A stretch of DNA of 64,000 bases from Phragmites australis (taxonomy: Eukaryota; Streptophyta; Magnoliopsida; Poales; Poaceae). The stretch is taken from contig NC_084938.1 of assembly GCF_958298935.1 (NCBI RefSeq), forward strand, positions 21,371,501 through 21,435,500. Reading direction: 5' to 3'. Shown here piece after piece: positions 33,855-45,500 of this stretch. Under the pieces are notes generated by a model, which ran no database searches, had not been told where the DNA came from, and saw nothing but the letters and a program-made list of their open reading frames with translations. The first letter of the stretch is position 1. Each line of letters begins with the position of its first letter. Made by a program: the position numbers and the translations under genes.

Positions 33855-35170
33855 GGGATGTCAGATAAATTAATTTTTTAGATATATTATGGTGAGGATG
33901 AAATTAGGTACGGTCCTAACGGTGTAGATCTGTCTGGATTTCGTCATGTCATGAAGGGTCTTAGTAAAGCTAATGAGAGGACCATTGCGGGTGTGTGCAA
34001 GTGGCTCATGCGGTTTTTTCAACTGGATCCGCAGCAACATGATCTTAAGCTGAAAGCTGTCCTCAGCCGTGCTAGTCATGGATACTTTGGCGAGCAGGTT
34101 CCGATCGAAGCCACATCAACTTAGAGGCAGTATATAGATATATCTTGTGAACATGGTCTGCCTCTGATTTTGTTAGCTGAGGCGTACCTGAAAGATCAAA
34201 CAGAGGTGAACTCTGCGGAAGCAGTAGCGGGACCAAGTGAGGCAGTGGAAGATGAATCAGACCCGGTAAATGTCGGGACCAGAGCAAATGTTGGGGATAT
34301 TCCTGAGATGCAACCGATGTGTGTAGTCGATGAGGGGAGCATATCCCTAGCATAATTGAAGAGATGGAGTTGGAGGATCAAGAGCTGGAGGAAGGCGTTG
34401 CCGATGGGGATTCATCTAACGAGGAGGGTAATGCTCCAGTGCTTCCAGAGTGGAGAGATCATGAATTTTCAAAGCTGGTGGTTAACGAGGCTGATCAGAC
34501 ATCATAGCAGTACCATGAGAACGAGGTGTCTCAGGATGCTATGTACCCTATAAAGGAGGTTGTTATTGATGCAGTTAAATTCTGGTCGCTGTCTCTTTGG
34601 AGGCAGTTCAAGGTTGTTAAATCCAGTAACAAGGAGTATGATGTGAAGTGTTTGGTGCCTCAATGTCCTTGGCGGGTGCACGCATTCAGAGGAAAATGGG
34701 TAGACTACTGGAAGTGCTCAATAGTTAAGGAACATAATTGTCACATTGAGGAAATAGAGTTCGTCCACCGAAACCTGTCATCTTCCTTTATTGCTAATGT
34801 TATGTACAGGGAGATTGTGGACAACCTAAGGTATGAGCCACGATCAATAATACGTGCTATTGAGCAAAGGTTCCAGTACACAATAAACTATGCGAAGACA
34901 TGGAGGGCGAAACAGAAGGATATTGAGATGAGGTTCGGAACATATGAAGATTCATATCACAATCTACCTTGTCAATTAGCTACAATATGTGGAAGGAACT
35001 CAGACAGTTACTATGATATCAAACATTACCCCTCCACTGATACGGAGTACAACGGGAAATGAATATTGCAGCGTGCTTTCTTTGCATTCGCTGCAACCAT
35101 CAAAGCATTTCGGTATTATCGACCCATCATTGCATATATTGTTCCTGTCCACATGTTGAAATGTATTAAT
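33855..35170 (+). pseudogene. MuDR-type transposase pseudogene, N-terminal half only
   Basis: The frame opens with MSDKLIF at 33855, meets a TAG, and continues YYGEDEIRYGPNGVDLSGF and VCKWLMRFFQLD. An acidic linker follows, then the MuDR DNA-binding-type region (34526-34960). That region has FKVVKSSNKEYDVKCL, CPWRVHAFRGKW, IVKEHNCHIEEIEF and INYAKTWRAKQKDIE. It ends near 35130 with AFRYYRPIIAYI, which is where the family's catalytic DDE core should begin. The core is absent. Stops at several points are single transitions from CAG or TGG codons, consistent with cytosine deamination. It is therefore both truncated and mutated. Confidence 0.88.
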
Positions 35171-35193
35171 GTACATGTCGTTCAAATGCAGAT

Positions 35194-37510
35194 ATGGTGG
35201 ACCCTGCGACCCCCGAGCTTCTCGACCCTGTAGTGGACAAGAGGCACCACAGCTTCTTGTTCGCCGAGCACCAGACGGAGTTAGGAGTGTTCTGACCACG
35301 TGGCCCTGGAGAGCTACTTACGATCGACGATCGGTGGAAGCACAGGTACTTCGGTACTTTCATGCGAATTTGCCATATCAATGATGTATTGCATTCCCCA
35401 GTTTATTTATATTCCTAATTGTTCAGGTTGGCAGCAGCGGGACTCCTACTGCTTTGTCGTTTGGTTGAGGCCCGATCGACGGAGAACCCCGAGGCAACGG
35501 CGCATCGTTTCTATTTTGACAGCTCGCTGATAGTAGCACTAGTTGACTGATGGAGGCCGGAGACACATACGTTTCACCTCCCCTGCGGTGAGATGACCCC
35601 GACCTTGCAAGACATAAACTACCTCTTAGCTTACCTTGCGCGGGAGCTACGGTTGGGGTCATCGACATGGATGCTGATTGGATCAATGTCATGCATCAAC
35701 GCTTTGGCCCGGCTGAGCGGACCGTCGACGCAACCCCCTACGTGCCTGAGTTCTTGTTTGATGCACGAGGGCTAATGAAGAAGTGGATTCTACAGTTCCA
35801 GATACCGTACAATACAATCTCTCATTTACTATTCTAGTATCTAGTTATGATCCTTATTGGCACCTATCATACTTGCAGCCGGTGTACATGCACTCGCAGG
35901 CCAACGCAAACTCGGTTTCCAGGCATTTGGAGGCCTATCTGCTTTGGCTGTTTGGGTGGGTTATGTTCACCAGCGGCCAAGGCCACCTGGTTGTGAAGAC
36001 CCTTGTGCCATACGTCAGGTTGATAGCAGATGCTGATGGCGAGGAGGTACCACAGTTCAGTTGGGCATCTGCTGTCCTTGCTGCGATGTATCAGGTGCTG
36101 TGTGACGCGTGCACGAAGAAGGAGCCACTTGCCACTTTTGCTGGGTGCCCACTTCTTCTGCAGCTGTGGTCCTACGAGTGGATCGCCATAGGCCGGTCAG
36201 TGGTGGACCGCTCCCCGTACCCTGAGGAATAGTACGGTGAGCCCGAGGAGGACGCGCCTACCATGACCTCGCTTTGGTGTCGTCGTCGGGTATGTACTTT
36301 TTGTTAACACTTTAATTGGTACATCTTATTTCTAATGAATTCTAACGATGTTTGTCACACAGCCACACTGGGTGCATGAGCAGCCTCGTAGCGCTTATTA
36401 GCATTTTCGGTCGCAGTTCGACAGGTTGCGTCCGGACGACATGGTCTGGCAGCCATATAGCTTCTTGGCCGTCCAAGGCCGAGCGGGTTTGGGTTTGTCG
36501 CCATTGTGTACCATGGATCGCCTCAAGCAAGGGGTGCACCTCAGCGCGTCGGATGTCGCAGGCTTCGTCAAGTGGGTTCTCGACAAGACCGCGCGGGCCT
36601 TGAAGCTTACCTTATGTCGGTCCACCACATACGTAGCTGGAGCGCCTCCTAGGTCTAGTGGGGTTCACGCCGAGTCGTCCCGGAGGTCAGATGTGCACCG
36701 CCGTTCATCGGTGTCGGCACCCACACGACCCATTTTACCACGTCATGCAGGCTCGGAGCAAATAGGTACGAATTTTTAATTTGCACGGCGTTGAAATATA
36801 TTCGTTTCTTACTGGTGCAATGATTTTTAAACAAATATTAGGTGCACCAACACACGGCTCGATGCAACCACGTAGACCGAGCCATGCACCTCCACCCTCA
36901 GGTACTGGGCGCCACTACATCCCTATATTCAATATATTCAGCAATATATCTAATATTGTCTACAGGTTATTTTGGTGATGAGGCCGGCCCGTCTTCAGCT
37001 GCCCCGCGCCCGATCCCACCAGCACCGTTCGAGCCCTACTACGGCACGCCCGCCTAACCATCTTCTGCTGCACCGGTATACCACGCAGGTACAATTGTGC
37101 ATTTTGTACTACTACTTTCATTTCCACATTATCCATATGTAATATAATTATTTGTTCGTGGCCCCTCCAGCCAGTACACATAGACGCCAGCAGATCCTTC
37201 ACAGTCTTCGTACCCTAGTCGGGAGGATGAGGCTGGCTCGGACCCTGCTTACGACCTCGTTCGGGACTTCTTCGGGGGCACACCAGACTACGACGTCCTC
37301 CAGCGGTCCTAGGTACCCAGTGCTCCACTTCGGACACAACCCACGCAGGACGAGGCCTCGACACCGGTGCTCCCTACTAGGCCTACTAGGCAGGTCGGTC
37401 CACCCGACCCCTTCACCTACTCCAAGGGCCACGTGAGGGTTAACCAGCGGCAGCAGCATCGGGACCACGATGGGGGGAACGGTCGACGACAGCGGGGGAG
37501 ACAGCAGTAG
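35194..37510 (+). pseudogene. Plant mobile domain (PMD, MAIN/MAIL-like) pseudogene
   Basis: The start MVDPATPELLDPVVDKRHHS at 35194 follows the transposase remnant closely. Downstream pieces match the plant mobile domain family: GVIDMDADWINVMHQRFGP (35660-35710), RHLEAYLLWLFGWVMFTSGQ (35925-35985), SWASAVLAAMYQVLCDACTK (36065-36120) and SYEWIAIGR. Later exons encode DRLRPDDMVWQPYSF-type sequence near 36420, and a Gly/Arg-rich end stops at about 37508. A TGA after ELGVF near 35295 and several frameshifts break it; the TGA is one CpG transition from CGA. PMD proteins in plants act in gene silencing and genome stability, and related domains ride on transposons. Exon borders are only partly clear. 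Confidence 0.82.
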
Positions 37511-38180
37511 GATTTTACATTTGTTTTTATAACTTACATATGCATATTCGATTCGCGATGTACTCTTACGTATTCGGACGGGTGTAATCTTTATGGTCCA
37601 CTTAGCATGTCGTAACTGTATTTCTTATTCCAATGTGATGGCACGTTAGTTGTATTTCTTAATCCAACATGACCACACACTACTTCTATCGTCCTCACAC
37701 ATGTATGAACCGTTCAAGACAGATCTAGAACCGTTCAACGCAGTGACCACACTACTGAACTTCAACCATTAAACAACATCATCTCTTTCTTGGCGTAATC
37801 TGTACAAACGATATGACCGCTCAACTTTAACCATGAAATGACAACACACGTCTCCTTGCGCAAGCTTTAGACAACAAGTGACAACACCGGACAACTTTTA
37901 TCCCAAAATAAATGACAACACAGGTACCAATACACATGGAATCTCTCTCCAATAACTTTCCCATTCTTCAAGATGGAATCCAATGCTCCTGCCACCCTCT
38001 GAGACCCTTCCACTCACTCCTTTCTTCAAGAGGAAATCCAATGCTCCTGGCTTCCCCCACCATAAATAGCCGAACCTTCATACGTTGATGCACCACTCAT
38101 TTTTCAGATCTCTCAAGTGCAATATCTTACTTAGCTCTACCAAGCCCACCAAAGAAACATTGGGGGATTTTCATCCCTCA
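37511..38180. promoter_or_regulatory. Spacer and likely promoter of the MULE zinc-finger gene
   Basis: No coding frame is seen. A TATA box (CATAAATAGCC, 38061-38071) lies 126-136 bp before the ATG of the next gene. A 28-bp word (TTCTTCAAG, then AATCCAATGCTCCTG) occurs twice upstream at about 37974 and 38028. The sequence after the TATA box is a plausible leader without upstream ATGs close to the start. Confidence 0.5.
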
Positions 38181-38196
38181 AGGTATCAAACCACCG

Positions 38197-38718
38197 ATGT
38201 GCTTCTATGGTGACCGTTGCAGGCTTCGTGAGTCCCAGGACATCTCATACACCTATGGACTGCGCTTCTTCATGTGTGCCAACTACCAATATGACAAGCC
38301 TCAACATGAAACATATGAGTATCTACGGGTATAGCAACAAATATTAGCCACATCTATGCCGATTTCGCACCCTGTTTTACTAACCGATTATCTCGTTCTA
38401 TTTGTTCAGTCCCCTCCACCTCTTTGTGATTTTATTCAATGGCTCGATAATGAGCAAAATGAGGAACAGAAGCAGTGGGTCGATATGACCATGAGGTGGA
38501 GAAGGGAAGCTTACGCACGTCGGGAGTACGAGCAACATCAAGAGGAACTTCGCCTAAAGCGGCAGGAAGAAGGGCGCATGAGGAAGGAGGCGCACGACCA
38601 TACTGTGGCTCAGGCTCGGGAGGCTGAGAGGACAAGGAAGCAAGAGAGAGCCCGCCGTGCTAAGGCGGCAAGTCCCGGTGCCTTCCGAAAGGGAAAATAT
38701 CTTAGATGCACTCAGTAG
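38197..38718 (+). CDS. Small GRF-like zinc-finger protein with coiled coil, carried by the MULE
   Basis: Two exons (38197-38328 and 38410-38718, GT-AG intron, phase 0) give 146 residues with no stop. The N-terminal part has spaced Cys residues in MCFYGDRC, GLRFFMCANY and PPPLCDFIQWLD. The GxRFFxC and CxFxxWxD pattern resembles GRF zinc fingers, which bind single-stranded nucleic acid. The C-terminal 90 residues are charged, rich in Arg, Glu and Gln, and likely form a coiled coil followed by a basic tail. It is the only gene of the MULE that still has an intact frame, and it has its own TATA box. Function unknown; a role with the mobile-domain partner or in transposition is inference. Confidence 0.65.
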
Positions 38719-39143
38719 AGAGTATCTAATGTAACCCGACATATTTCTACTCCATAAGGCATGTTATGATTAGGAGCGGCGCACTAATAAATAGGTCTTT
38801 GTGCAAACCGTACATGCCACCTTCTTTTCCTCGTCGTGTCGTCGTGGTTACAGTCTAGTATAATGTTTTCCACCATATGTTTAATCTTATGTTTGTCACC
38901 GTTTGCAATCTCATACCTGCGTAATATGCTGCGAGTGCTTCACATATACAATTTGTTCACAAATACTGCTTTTTTATCCTCTGAAAATTACGTAACGTAT
39001 TCCAAATTATTGCTTCCTCAGTATACCGTTTTCACTACTCTTCAACATTTTTAATTCCAATTTTTGCAAATTCCCTATTTTAAATTTTGACAAAATACAC
39101 AAATTTTTGTAACTTTTAGCAAAAAATATGCCATTACCACCTA

Positions 39144-39260
39144 CTCAGAGGGCGGCAAGGCTGCTAACCGCCCTCCCAGACCCTCTGAGGGGGTGGTTAG
39201 GCTACTCGCCCTCCCAGGAGGTGGTAAGCAGGCCTAACCGCCCTCTTAGGGGGCTGCAGG
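39144..39260. repeat. Right subterminal palindrome array of the MULE
   Basis: About four near-palindromes (CTCAGAGGGCGG, CCGCCCTCCCAGACCCTCTG with AGGGGGTGG, CGCCCTCCCAGGAGGTGG, CCGCCCTCTTAGGGGG) with spacers TTAGGCTA and TAAGCAGGCCTAA mirror the left array. The innermost units differ most from the left copies. Confidence 0.7.
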
Positions 39261-39340
39261 CTCTTAGTTTTGCAAATTTTTCCACGAGAAATCTATTTAT
39301 TTAATTTTTTAATAAAAAAAATATAAAAATATAAAAAACT
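39224..39340. repeat. Right terminal inverted repeat of the MULE
   Basis: Inverted copy of 32926-33056. It contains CACGAGAAATCTATTTATTT and ends AAAAAACT directly before the 9-bp duplication CTACCAAGG at 39341. Confidence 0.88.
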
Positions 39341-39349
39341 CTACCAAGG

Positions 39350-39522
39350 TCCACTGATAAGCCCATTAGAGTTTACGGGCAATGCGGCCCGTTAACGGTT
39401 GGTCCAAACAAAGCCCATTTCCCCTGAGCTGGTGAGCCCGCACTACACTACACAGCTAGTCCAAGCCCGATCACTCGCTCCGCTTCCCCCCGCTTGACGC
39501 GAGCCGCGCGGAGCACGCGCCC
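39350..39522 (+). promoter_or_regulatory. Short COG3 upstream region with GCCCA motifs
   Basis: Only 173 bp separate the MULE target duplication from the COG3 start codon. The stretch has several GCCCA/AGCCC words (AAGCCCATTTC at about 39412 and AAGCCCGATC near 39464). GCCCA site II-like motifs are frequent in plant housekeeping promoters. No TATA box is evident. The pre-insertion promoter beyond this would now lie left of 32917. Confidence 0.5.
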
Positions 39523-42500
39523 ATGGCGACAACGACGCCGGCGACGGCTGCCGCGCTGCCCAAGTCGGGGGCGGTCTCCAAGGGCTACAACTTCGCCTCC
39601 ACCTGGGAGCAGGTCGGTCGCCCGCCCTCCTCCGTGCCCTCCCGTCGTCCTCGTCCCGAGCGTAGATCTGGGCGTGGGGCGGGGGAGGCTGAGATCTCGA
39701 ATGGCGCGATCGGCGGTTCGGTGGATCTGACGTTTGTTTTTGCCCTTGCAGAACGCGCCGCTCACGGAGCAGCAGAAGGCCGCGATCGCCGCGCTCTCCC
39801 ATGCCGTGGCCGAGCGGCCGTTCCTGGCCAATCTGGTGATAATTGTTTCCGGAATTATATGCGTTGTTTGCTTGAATGGGCAAATGTTAGGATTTCGTAG
39901 CGCCATAACTTGACTTAGTAGTTCGTGCTGAAAATTCTGTGCCTGGGCTGCACTAGAGCCCCGTGAAGTTGTTTGAGTTGGCAGTGCAGGGTTTAGGTGA
40001 TTTCGTCTAGGAACAGAGGGTAAAAATATTCCTTGCCTTGAGTAAAATCTGGGTTTTTTTTGGGGGGTTGAAAATTTGTCGTGTCAAGTAGGTTCTCAAA
40101 GTGCAGCTTTAACCTTGGAGGGTAATTTCGTTGAATGGCTGCTTGTGATATTCTGTAGTACACGGCGATCCATTTCCATTTTTGACCTGTTTTATTTTCC
40201 CCTTTGTTTCGGTTTGGGTTAGTCGTGGATGCATGACATTGGCATTGAGTTAGACTAAATGTATTTTCTGGGTGTTGTATCAGGAAAAGAGTTTGGGGAA
40301 GGATGGAGGTGCGGTCGTGCCAGAGAAAGAGTCCGCTTTGGAGGAGGCTAGTGCAATGGACGCAGTCTTGGTGAATACCCATCAGGTTGGTTTTCATTCT
40401 CCTGTTCCTTGACTTTTGCTTAATGGCTGCTGTAGTACTACTTGTAACCTTTCATTGATGAGGGAATTTTGAAATTACACTTGTCTTTCCTGCAGTTCTA
40501 CAAGTGGTTTGCAGAACTGGAGTCGGCTATGAAATCTGAGGTTTGTTTAATGTCACTATTTCTTTTGGTGATGGAAAGATTGTGATGACATTGCAAGTTT
40601 GTTCACCTCTGGTTCATTGACAGATGGAGGAAAAGTATCGCCTCTACGAGAATACATTACAGGAGCGTGTCAACACATGTGATGGTATCCTTAAGCAAGT
40701 AGGCCTGCGAAACTTTTTACTGGTTTATGTTGAAAAAGGTGTAACAAACATACATCTTTGCCCCTTTTAGTTTAACCTTTTAAAGTATATTTGTGCAGGT
40801 TGATGACACGTTGAACTTATTTGAAGAACTACAGTCCTTGCACTTGAGCGTTGCCACAAAGACAAAAACTTTGCATGATGCCTGCGATCAACTTGTATGT
40901 CCCTTTTGCCCTAGCTAGTTACTTGTGTTGGAATCGTTCTTGTAGTTGTGTTAATGCAATTCAACTCTTTGATAGTGAAATATCCACCAGAAAAAAAAAG
41001 TTGAACCTCCATGACTTGTGCATATATGCCATGCCATCTGGAAGAGTTTCATGAATATCACTGAGACTTCACAAGATAACATAGATCGTATGGTGCATTT
41101 TACATGCCTTATATATGCGAGACTTATTAGGCTACGAGAAAGGAAAAAACTCTTTGTTCTGCTTGTTAGCTTGTATTTCAGTTAATGATCCACTTTTTGA
41201 TACATGTTGGAGCTTCATTGCTGATGCAATTAGTATTACATAGAAGGAAATTTCTCATACACACATTTTTTTTTTGTGTATCCGTGTTGAGTATTATGTG
41301 TAAAATCCACAAAATAAATTAAGCCATGCCATAGTACACAAGATAACCTCCATATTGTTTCTACCACATGGGGTGTATGGGGTATCAATCCACATCCTAA
41401 TTTTGACAGGTTCTTCTAGGTTGGCATAGTGTTCTGGCAATAATCTAGAAAATAAACTGAAAAAGGCTGACATTTCTTCTGTATTTAGTAAGTGGATTCT
41501 GATCTACGAAACCAAACACTTCATTTGATATACTGGATGCTGGCATCACTTTACTTTTTAACAAACAACAATATTAATGTTTCATTGATATTGAATGGAA
41601 TATTTAGTGGCATAAGCTTGTTTTCACATCTTTCTACTTTCTCTCCTAATTTTTTTTTTACTATTTGGTCGATTGAGCATTCTTTCTAATGATGGTGCAG
41701 TTGGTTGAAAAACAAAGGCTGATTGAGTTTGCAGAAGCACTTCGAAGTAGGCTCAACTACTTTGATGAATTGGAAAATGTAAGGTTTGGTGACCCTAGTT
41801 GGCATCTTACAAAGGATTTTTTGTTCTATTTATCAAAACATGAGATCTAGTCAATACTTGTTCAATGGCTTCTACAGCTCACACCAGAGTAACCTGTGTC
41901 GAATTTACCACGCTATGTAACAGATTAAATATGAAATTTATCTGATTGCATTAGGTGAAAGTTTACCAAATTAATAAAGTAATTAAAGTTTCTACAACTT
42001 TGTTAATTATTGCAGCCTGTGGATTTGTGAAAAACACAAACTAGTATTAGGCTGTCTTGAGTAATGTATTTAATTCCAATGGAGGCTCTGAACTGTGCGC
42101 CTTACACCCTGTGTTGCAATCTTGTAGTTAATTTTATATAGTTATCTGTGTTGGTGGGTATGTCCCCTAGGTCCGGATGTTTGGTGTTGTTAAGAATATT
42201 CCATATCTGCAAGATCTAGAGCATGTTTGGTTGATGAATGAACACTTTTCCACTGTATAGTGCGGTGTGCTATAAAAAAGTGTGATGCGCTTTGGCACCC
42301 CAATTTTGGCCTTTTCTTTTGACTAAAAGTGAACTGTAGCTTGGTAGTTGTTAAGTGCAGCTGCTTGCAAACCAGAGAAAGACAGACAGCTGAACTGTAG
42401 TGTGCCAGTATGTGAAGTTTCAAACATATATCCTGTCAATGTAGTGTAGCATAGTGGATGATACGTTCGTGTTGCCATTTCTGCTACTGAAATAGTTCAG

Positions 42501-45500
42501 CGCCAGTATCAAGTTAGCAGCTGAGTTGTATACTTCTTCAATTGAAAAAAGGAGGTTTGAGTTATTTGATTTCAACATGATCTTCTGGATCAAAATTTGA
42601 CCACTAAATAATGTCCGGATTCCTAATAAAATTATAAATATGTTGTCAGCATGATTGTACTATTTTTTTACATTGCCACACGAATATACTAGAGAATCAG
42701 TTATTGTTCAAAATTTTCCAAACTTTGACCGTGTAAATGCGTGTTGGCTTCATATTTGTGAAACTGAGAGAGGGAGTAGTATGTTTTGATGAAGCATGTG
42801 AACATCAGTGCATACTTGTTCTTCCAACTTACCTGTCTTAATGTAGGTGGATACTAAAATAAAATAATTTCAATTTTCTGTATTATGGATGGACTAGGGT
42901 AAGGGTCCGAAGACCATGGGATAAGGCACTCGCCCTCAACCAGCACTGACAGGGCTTCTCCCCGACGAGCCAGAAGAGGCTCTGAGGCTTAGACTAACTT
43001 TAGATTCATTGCTTGATTCCAATGGAGTACATGGGGTCCCTTATATATAGGGAGGACTGACTTAACGCGTGCGATCTCCAACTCTAATTTCCTAACAAAC
43101 CTCATCACTTTCCTAACTAGATAATCTATTACTTTATTTGACTTATTCCTAATTTATGGCTTGTTCCTAACTTAACCTGCTGCATGGGCCTGGCCCATGG
43201 CCATAACACAACCCATAACATCTGTGAGCAAATAGTAAGTACTTCGCAGTGGGTGTGTCATGGTATAATAATCAAATATTAAGAATAATTACTGGCTTAC
43301 AGCGTGTAGGATAGTAACAAAGAAGTCATTGAGCTGCAGCGTTCCCAATATATCCACTCTTTAGCTGATGATACATGAATCCTTTTGAATTGCTTTGTCA
43401 TATATGTGTGCATAATCTAGTTCATGTAAGCTCAGTACCTAGTTTTGTTTTACAGGTCTCAAGCAGCTTTTATTCTCAAAACATGAACATCGGAAATGAA
43501 CAGTTTCTCCCTCTGTTGAAGCGCCTTGATGATTGTATCTCGTAAGTTGTAGCTGCATAGTAACGCTTTGTGTTTGATCTTAGTACTAAGGTTTCCATAG
43601 CTGATGCAACTTCCCCTGTTTCTAATTGTAGATACGTTGAAAACAATCTACAATATGCTGAATCTGCTGTTTACTTGGTCAAGTTTCGTCAACTTCAAGT
43701 AAATGACTACTAGTAATCCAATAGCTACACTCATAGCATAAAGAACTAGAGCACATAACCTGATAATTATCCTCTCTTTATATGCAGTCTCGTGCACTAG
43801 GTATGATTCGGTCACATGTGCTGTCAATACTTAAAGGTGCTTCATCCCAGGTGATTCCCAGGTGCATTTCCTTGGTAGTAAGAGTGAAGTAACAGACAGC
43901 TATAGATGATACCTGTACTTGGTTGAACCTTGCAGGTTCAAGCTGCAATCCGAGGCAGCAATTCTGGCAAAAACATTGTCACAGAGGGTGTGGAGGCATC
44001 TCTTATATATGTTCGCTTCAAGGCGGCAGCTAGTGAGGTATAACTTTGCATTATATGATATGCAGATTGCGTGAGAGAATCTTAATCCAATTGTGGACAT
44101 GGATGATATTATATTATGTAGTTTCTAATAGCATCTGACATGACAGTTATGATATATTTTTTCTATTTTTGTGAACCAGCTAAAACCGATATTAGGTGAA
44201 ATTGAAAGTAGATCTTCTAGGAAGGAGTACGCGCAGATTCTTTCTGAGTGTCACAATTTGTTCTGTGAGCAGAGGTTGTACTTGGTAAGTTAAAAGGACA
44301 TTTCCTTTGCACTCTGTTTTCACCTCAACTCGGTTGTCTCTTAAGTTTTAACACTTTGATATGACTGCTAGGTACGAGGCATGGTGCAGCAACGAATCTC
44401 GGAGTTCGCTAGAAAAGAGGCCTTACCTTCTTTAACAAGGTCTGGCTGTGCCTATCTGATGGAGGTAACTACATACTTGCTAACATCCTGTTTAGATTTC
44501 ATTTCTGTACTGAAATGTTGTTTTTGAAAGTTGCAACTTGCAATCATGGTAGTATTAGAAAACATGATAGCATACTAAAAGGCAAAAGAGATTCAGTGGC
44601 TACATGTACTGGCATGTTTAAACTATCTCTAAACTAGAGATGTTGATTCATCCCACTTTGTGAATATTTACTGGCTTAATATTAAATGCTTGCAATGCAT
44701 GCTTAGTGAGTATTATGCACTTATATTGTCAGCTGCTGTGTACCACGCATGTGTATTTTCTTTCTTTTTTCTAATGTTGAACCATTCCTTCTGTTTGATT
44801 GCTAGAAAAACATATTTACTAGTTTTTGTGTTGCTTGCCAGGCATGCCAGTTTGAGCATCAAATTTTTGCTCACTTCTTCCCATCATCTGCTGCAGATGT
44901 TTCAAGTATGGCTCCTTTGATGGACCCACTGTAAGTTATTTTATTCTCCCTCATGATGTGTTGCAATATTTGTATATGCAGCCATGCTGGCAAACTTATT
45001 TTTTCACTGAGGTGATTAGTTTGTGAAATTCACCAAACTTGATTTGAGAAACATAGGAGTTACTTCGGACAGATCAATAACCTAGTAACAGATCCTAAAA
45101 CTTAGATTGCAAGTTGTATACAGTTTCATACCAGAACTCCATTAATAGGGACTCATTTCCGAACAATTTGATCATGTGGGACAGGATGTTCACCCATTTT
45201 ATACTAGGAAATTAGCATTGCCAGTGCCCTGTGGGAAACTAGCAGTGCTTGCATCCCAAAATGCCGATTTGACAAGTATGATTAACGTTGTTGTTGAGTC
45301 ATTGATCAATTGACGATTACTCATCCAATCTCCCGTGTACGGTCGACTGGAGCCTCCTACTTGCCAGGGTTGGTTGACTAGATGTGGACTTGCCAGGGCT
45401 GGGCGAGTAACTTGCTGCCTGGCAGCTACAGCCCACCATCAAAGAGGAGGGATAGAATAGACGAGAATTACTACTACCCTGGATCAAGCTGGCAGATGAC

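Larger units (their letters stand above)
32926..39340 (+). mobile_element. Mutator-like element (MULE), 6.4 kb, with long terminal inverted repeats
   Basis: The two ends are inverted copies over about 117-131 bp (32926-33056 and 39224-39340). They share the inner words AAATAAATAGATTTCTYGTG, GAAAAATTTRCAAAACTA and GAGGGCGGTTAGGCCT. The flanks TTACCAAGG (32917-32925) and CTACCAAGG (39341-39349) form a 9-bp target duplication with one mismatch. Nine base pairs and long inverted ends are diagnostic of MULEs. Inside, in order on the + strand, are a MuDR-type transposase remnant, a plant-mobile-domain gene remnant and a small GRF-like zinc-finger gene. Next to each end lies an array of short GC palindromes. 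The element could not move by itself because the transposase is broken. Confidence 0.92.

Noticed and set aside
39443..39906. Minus-strand frames of about 150 codons
   Set aside because: They are antisense to COG3 exons 1 and 2 and the GC-rich intron 1, with no recognisable protein features.
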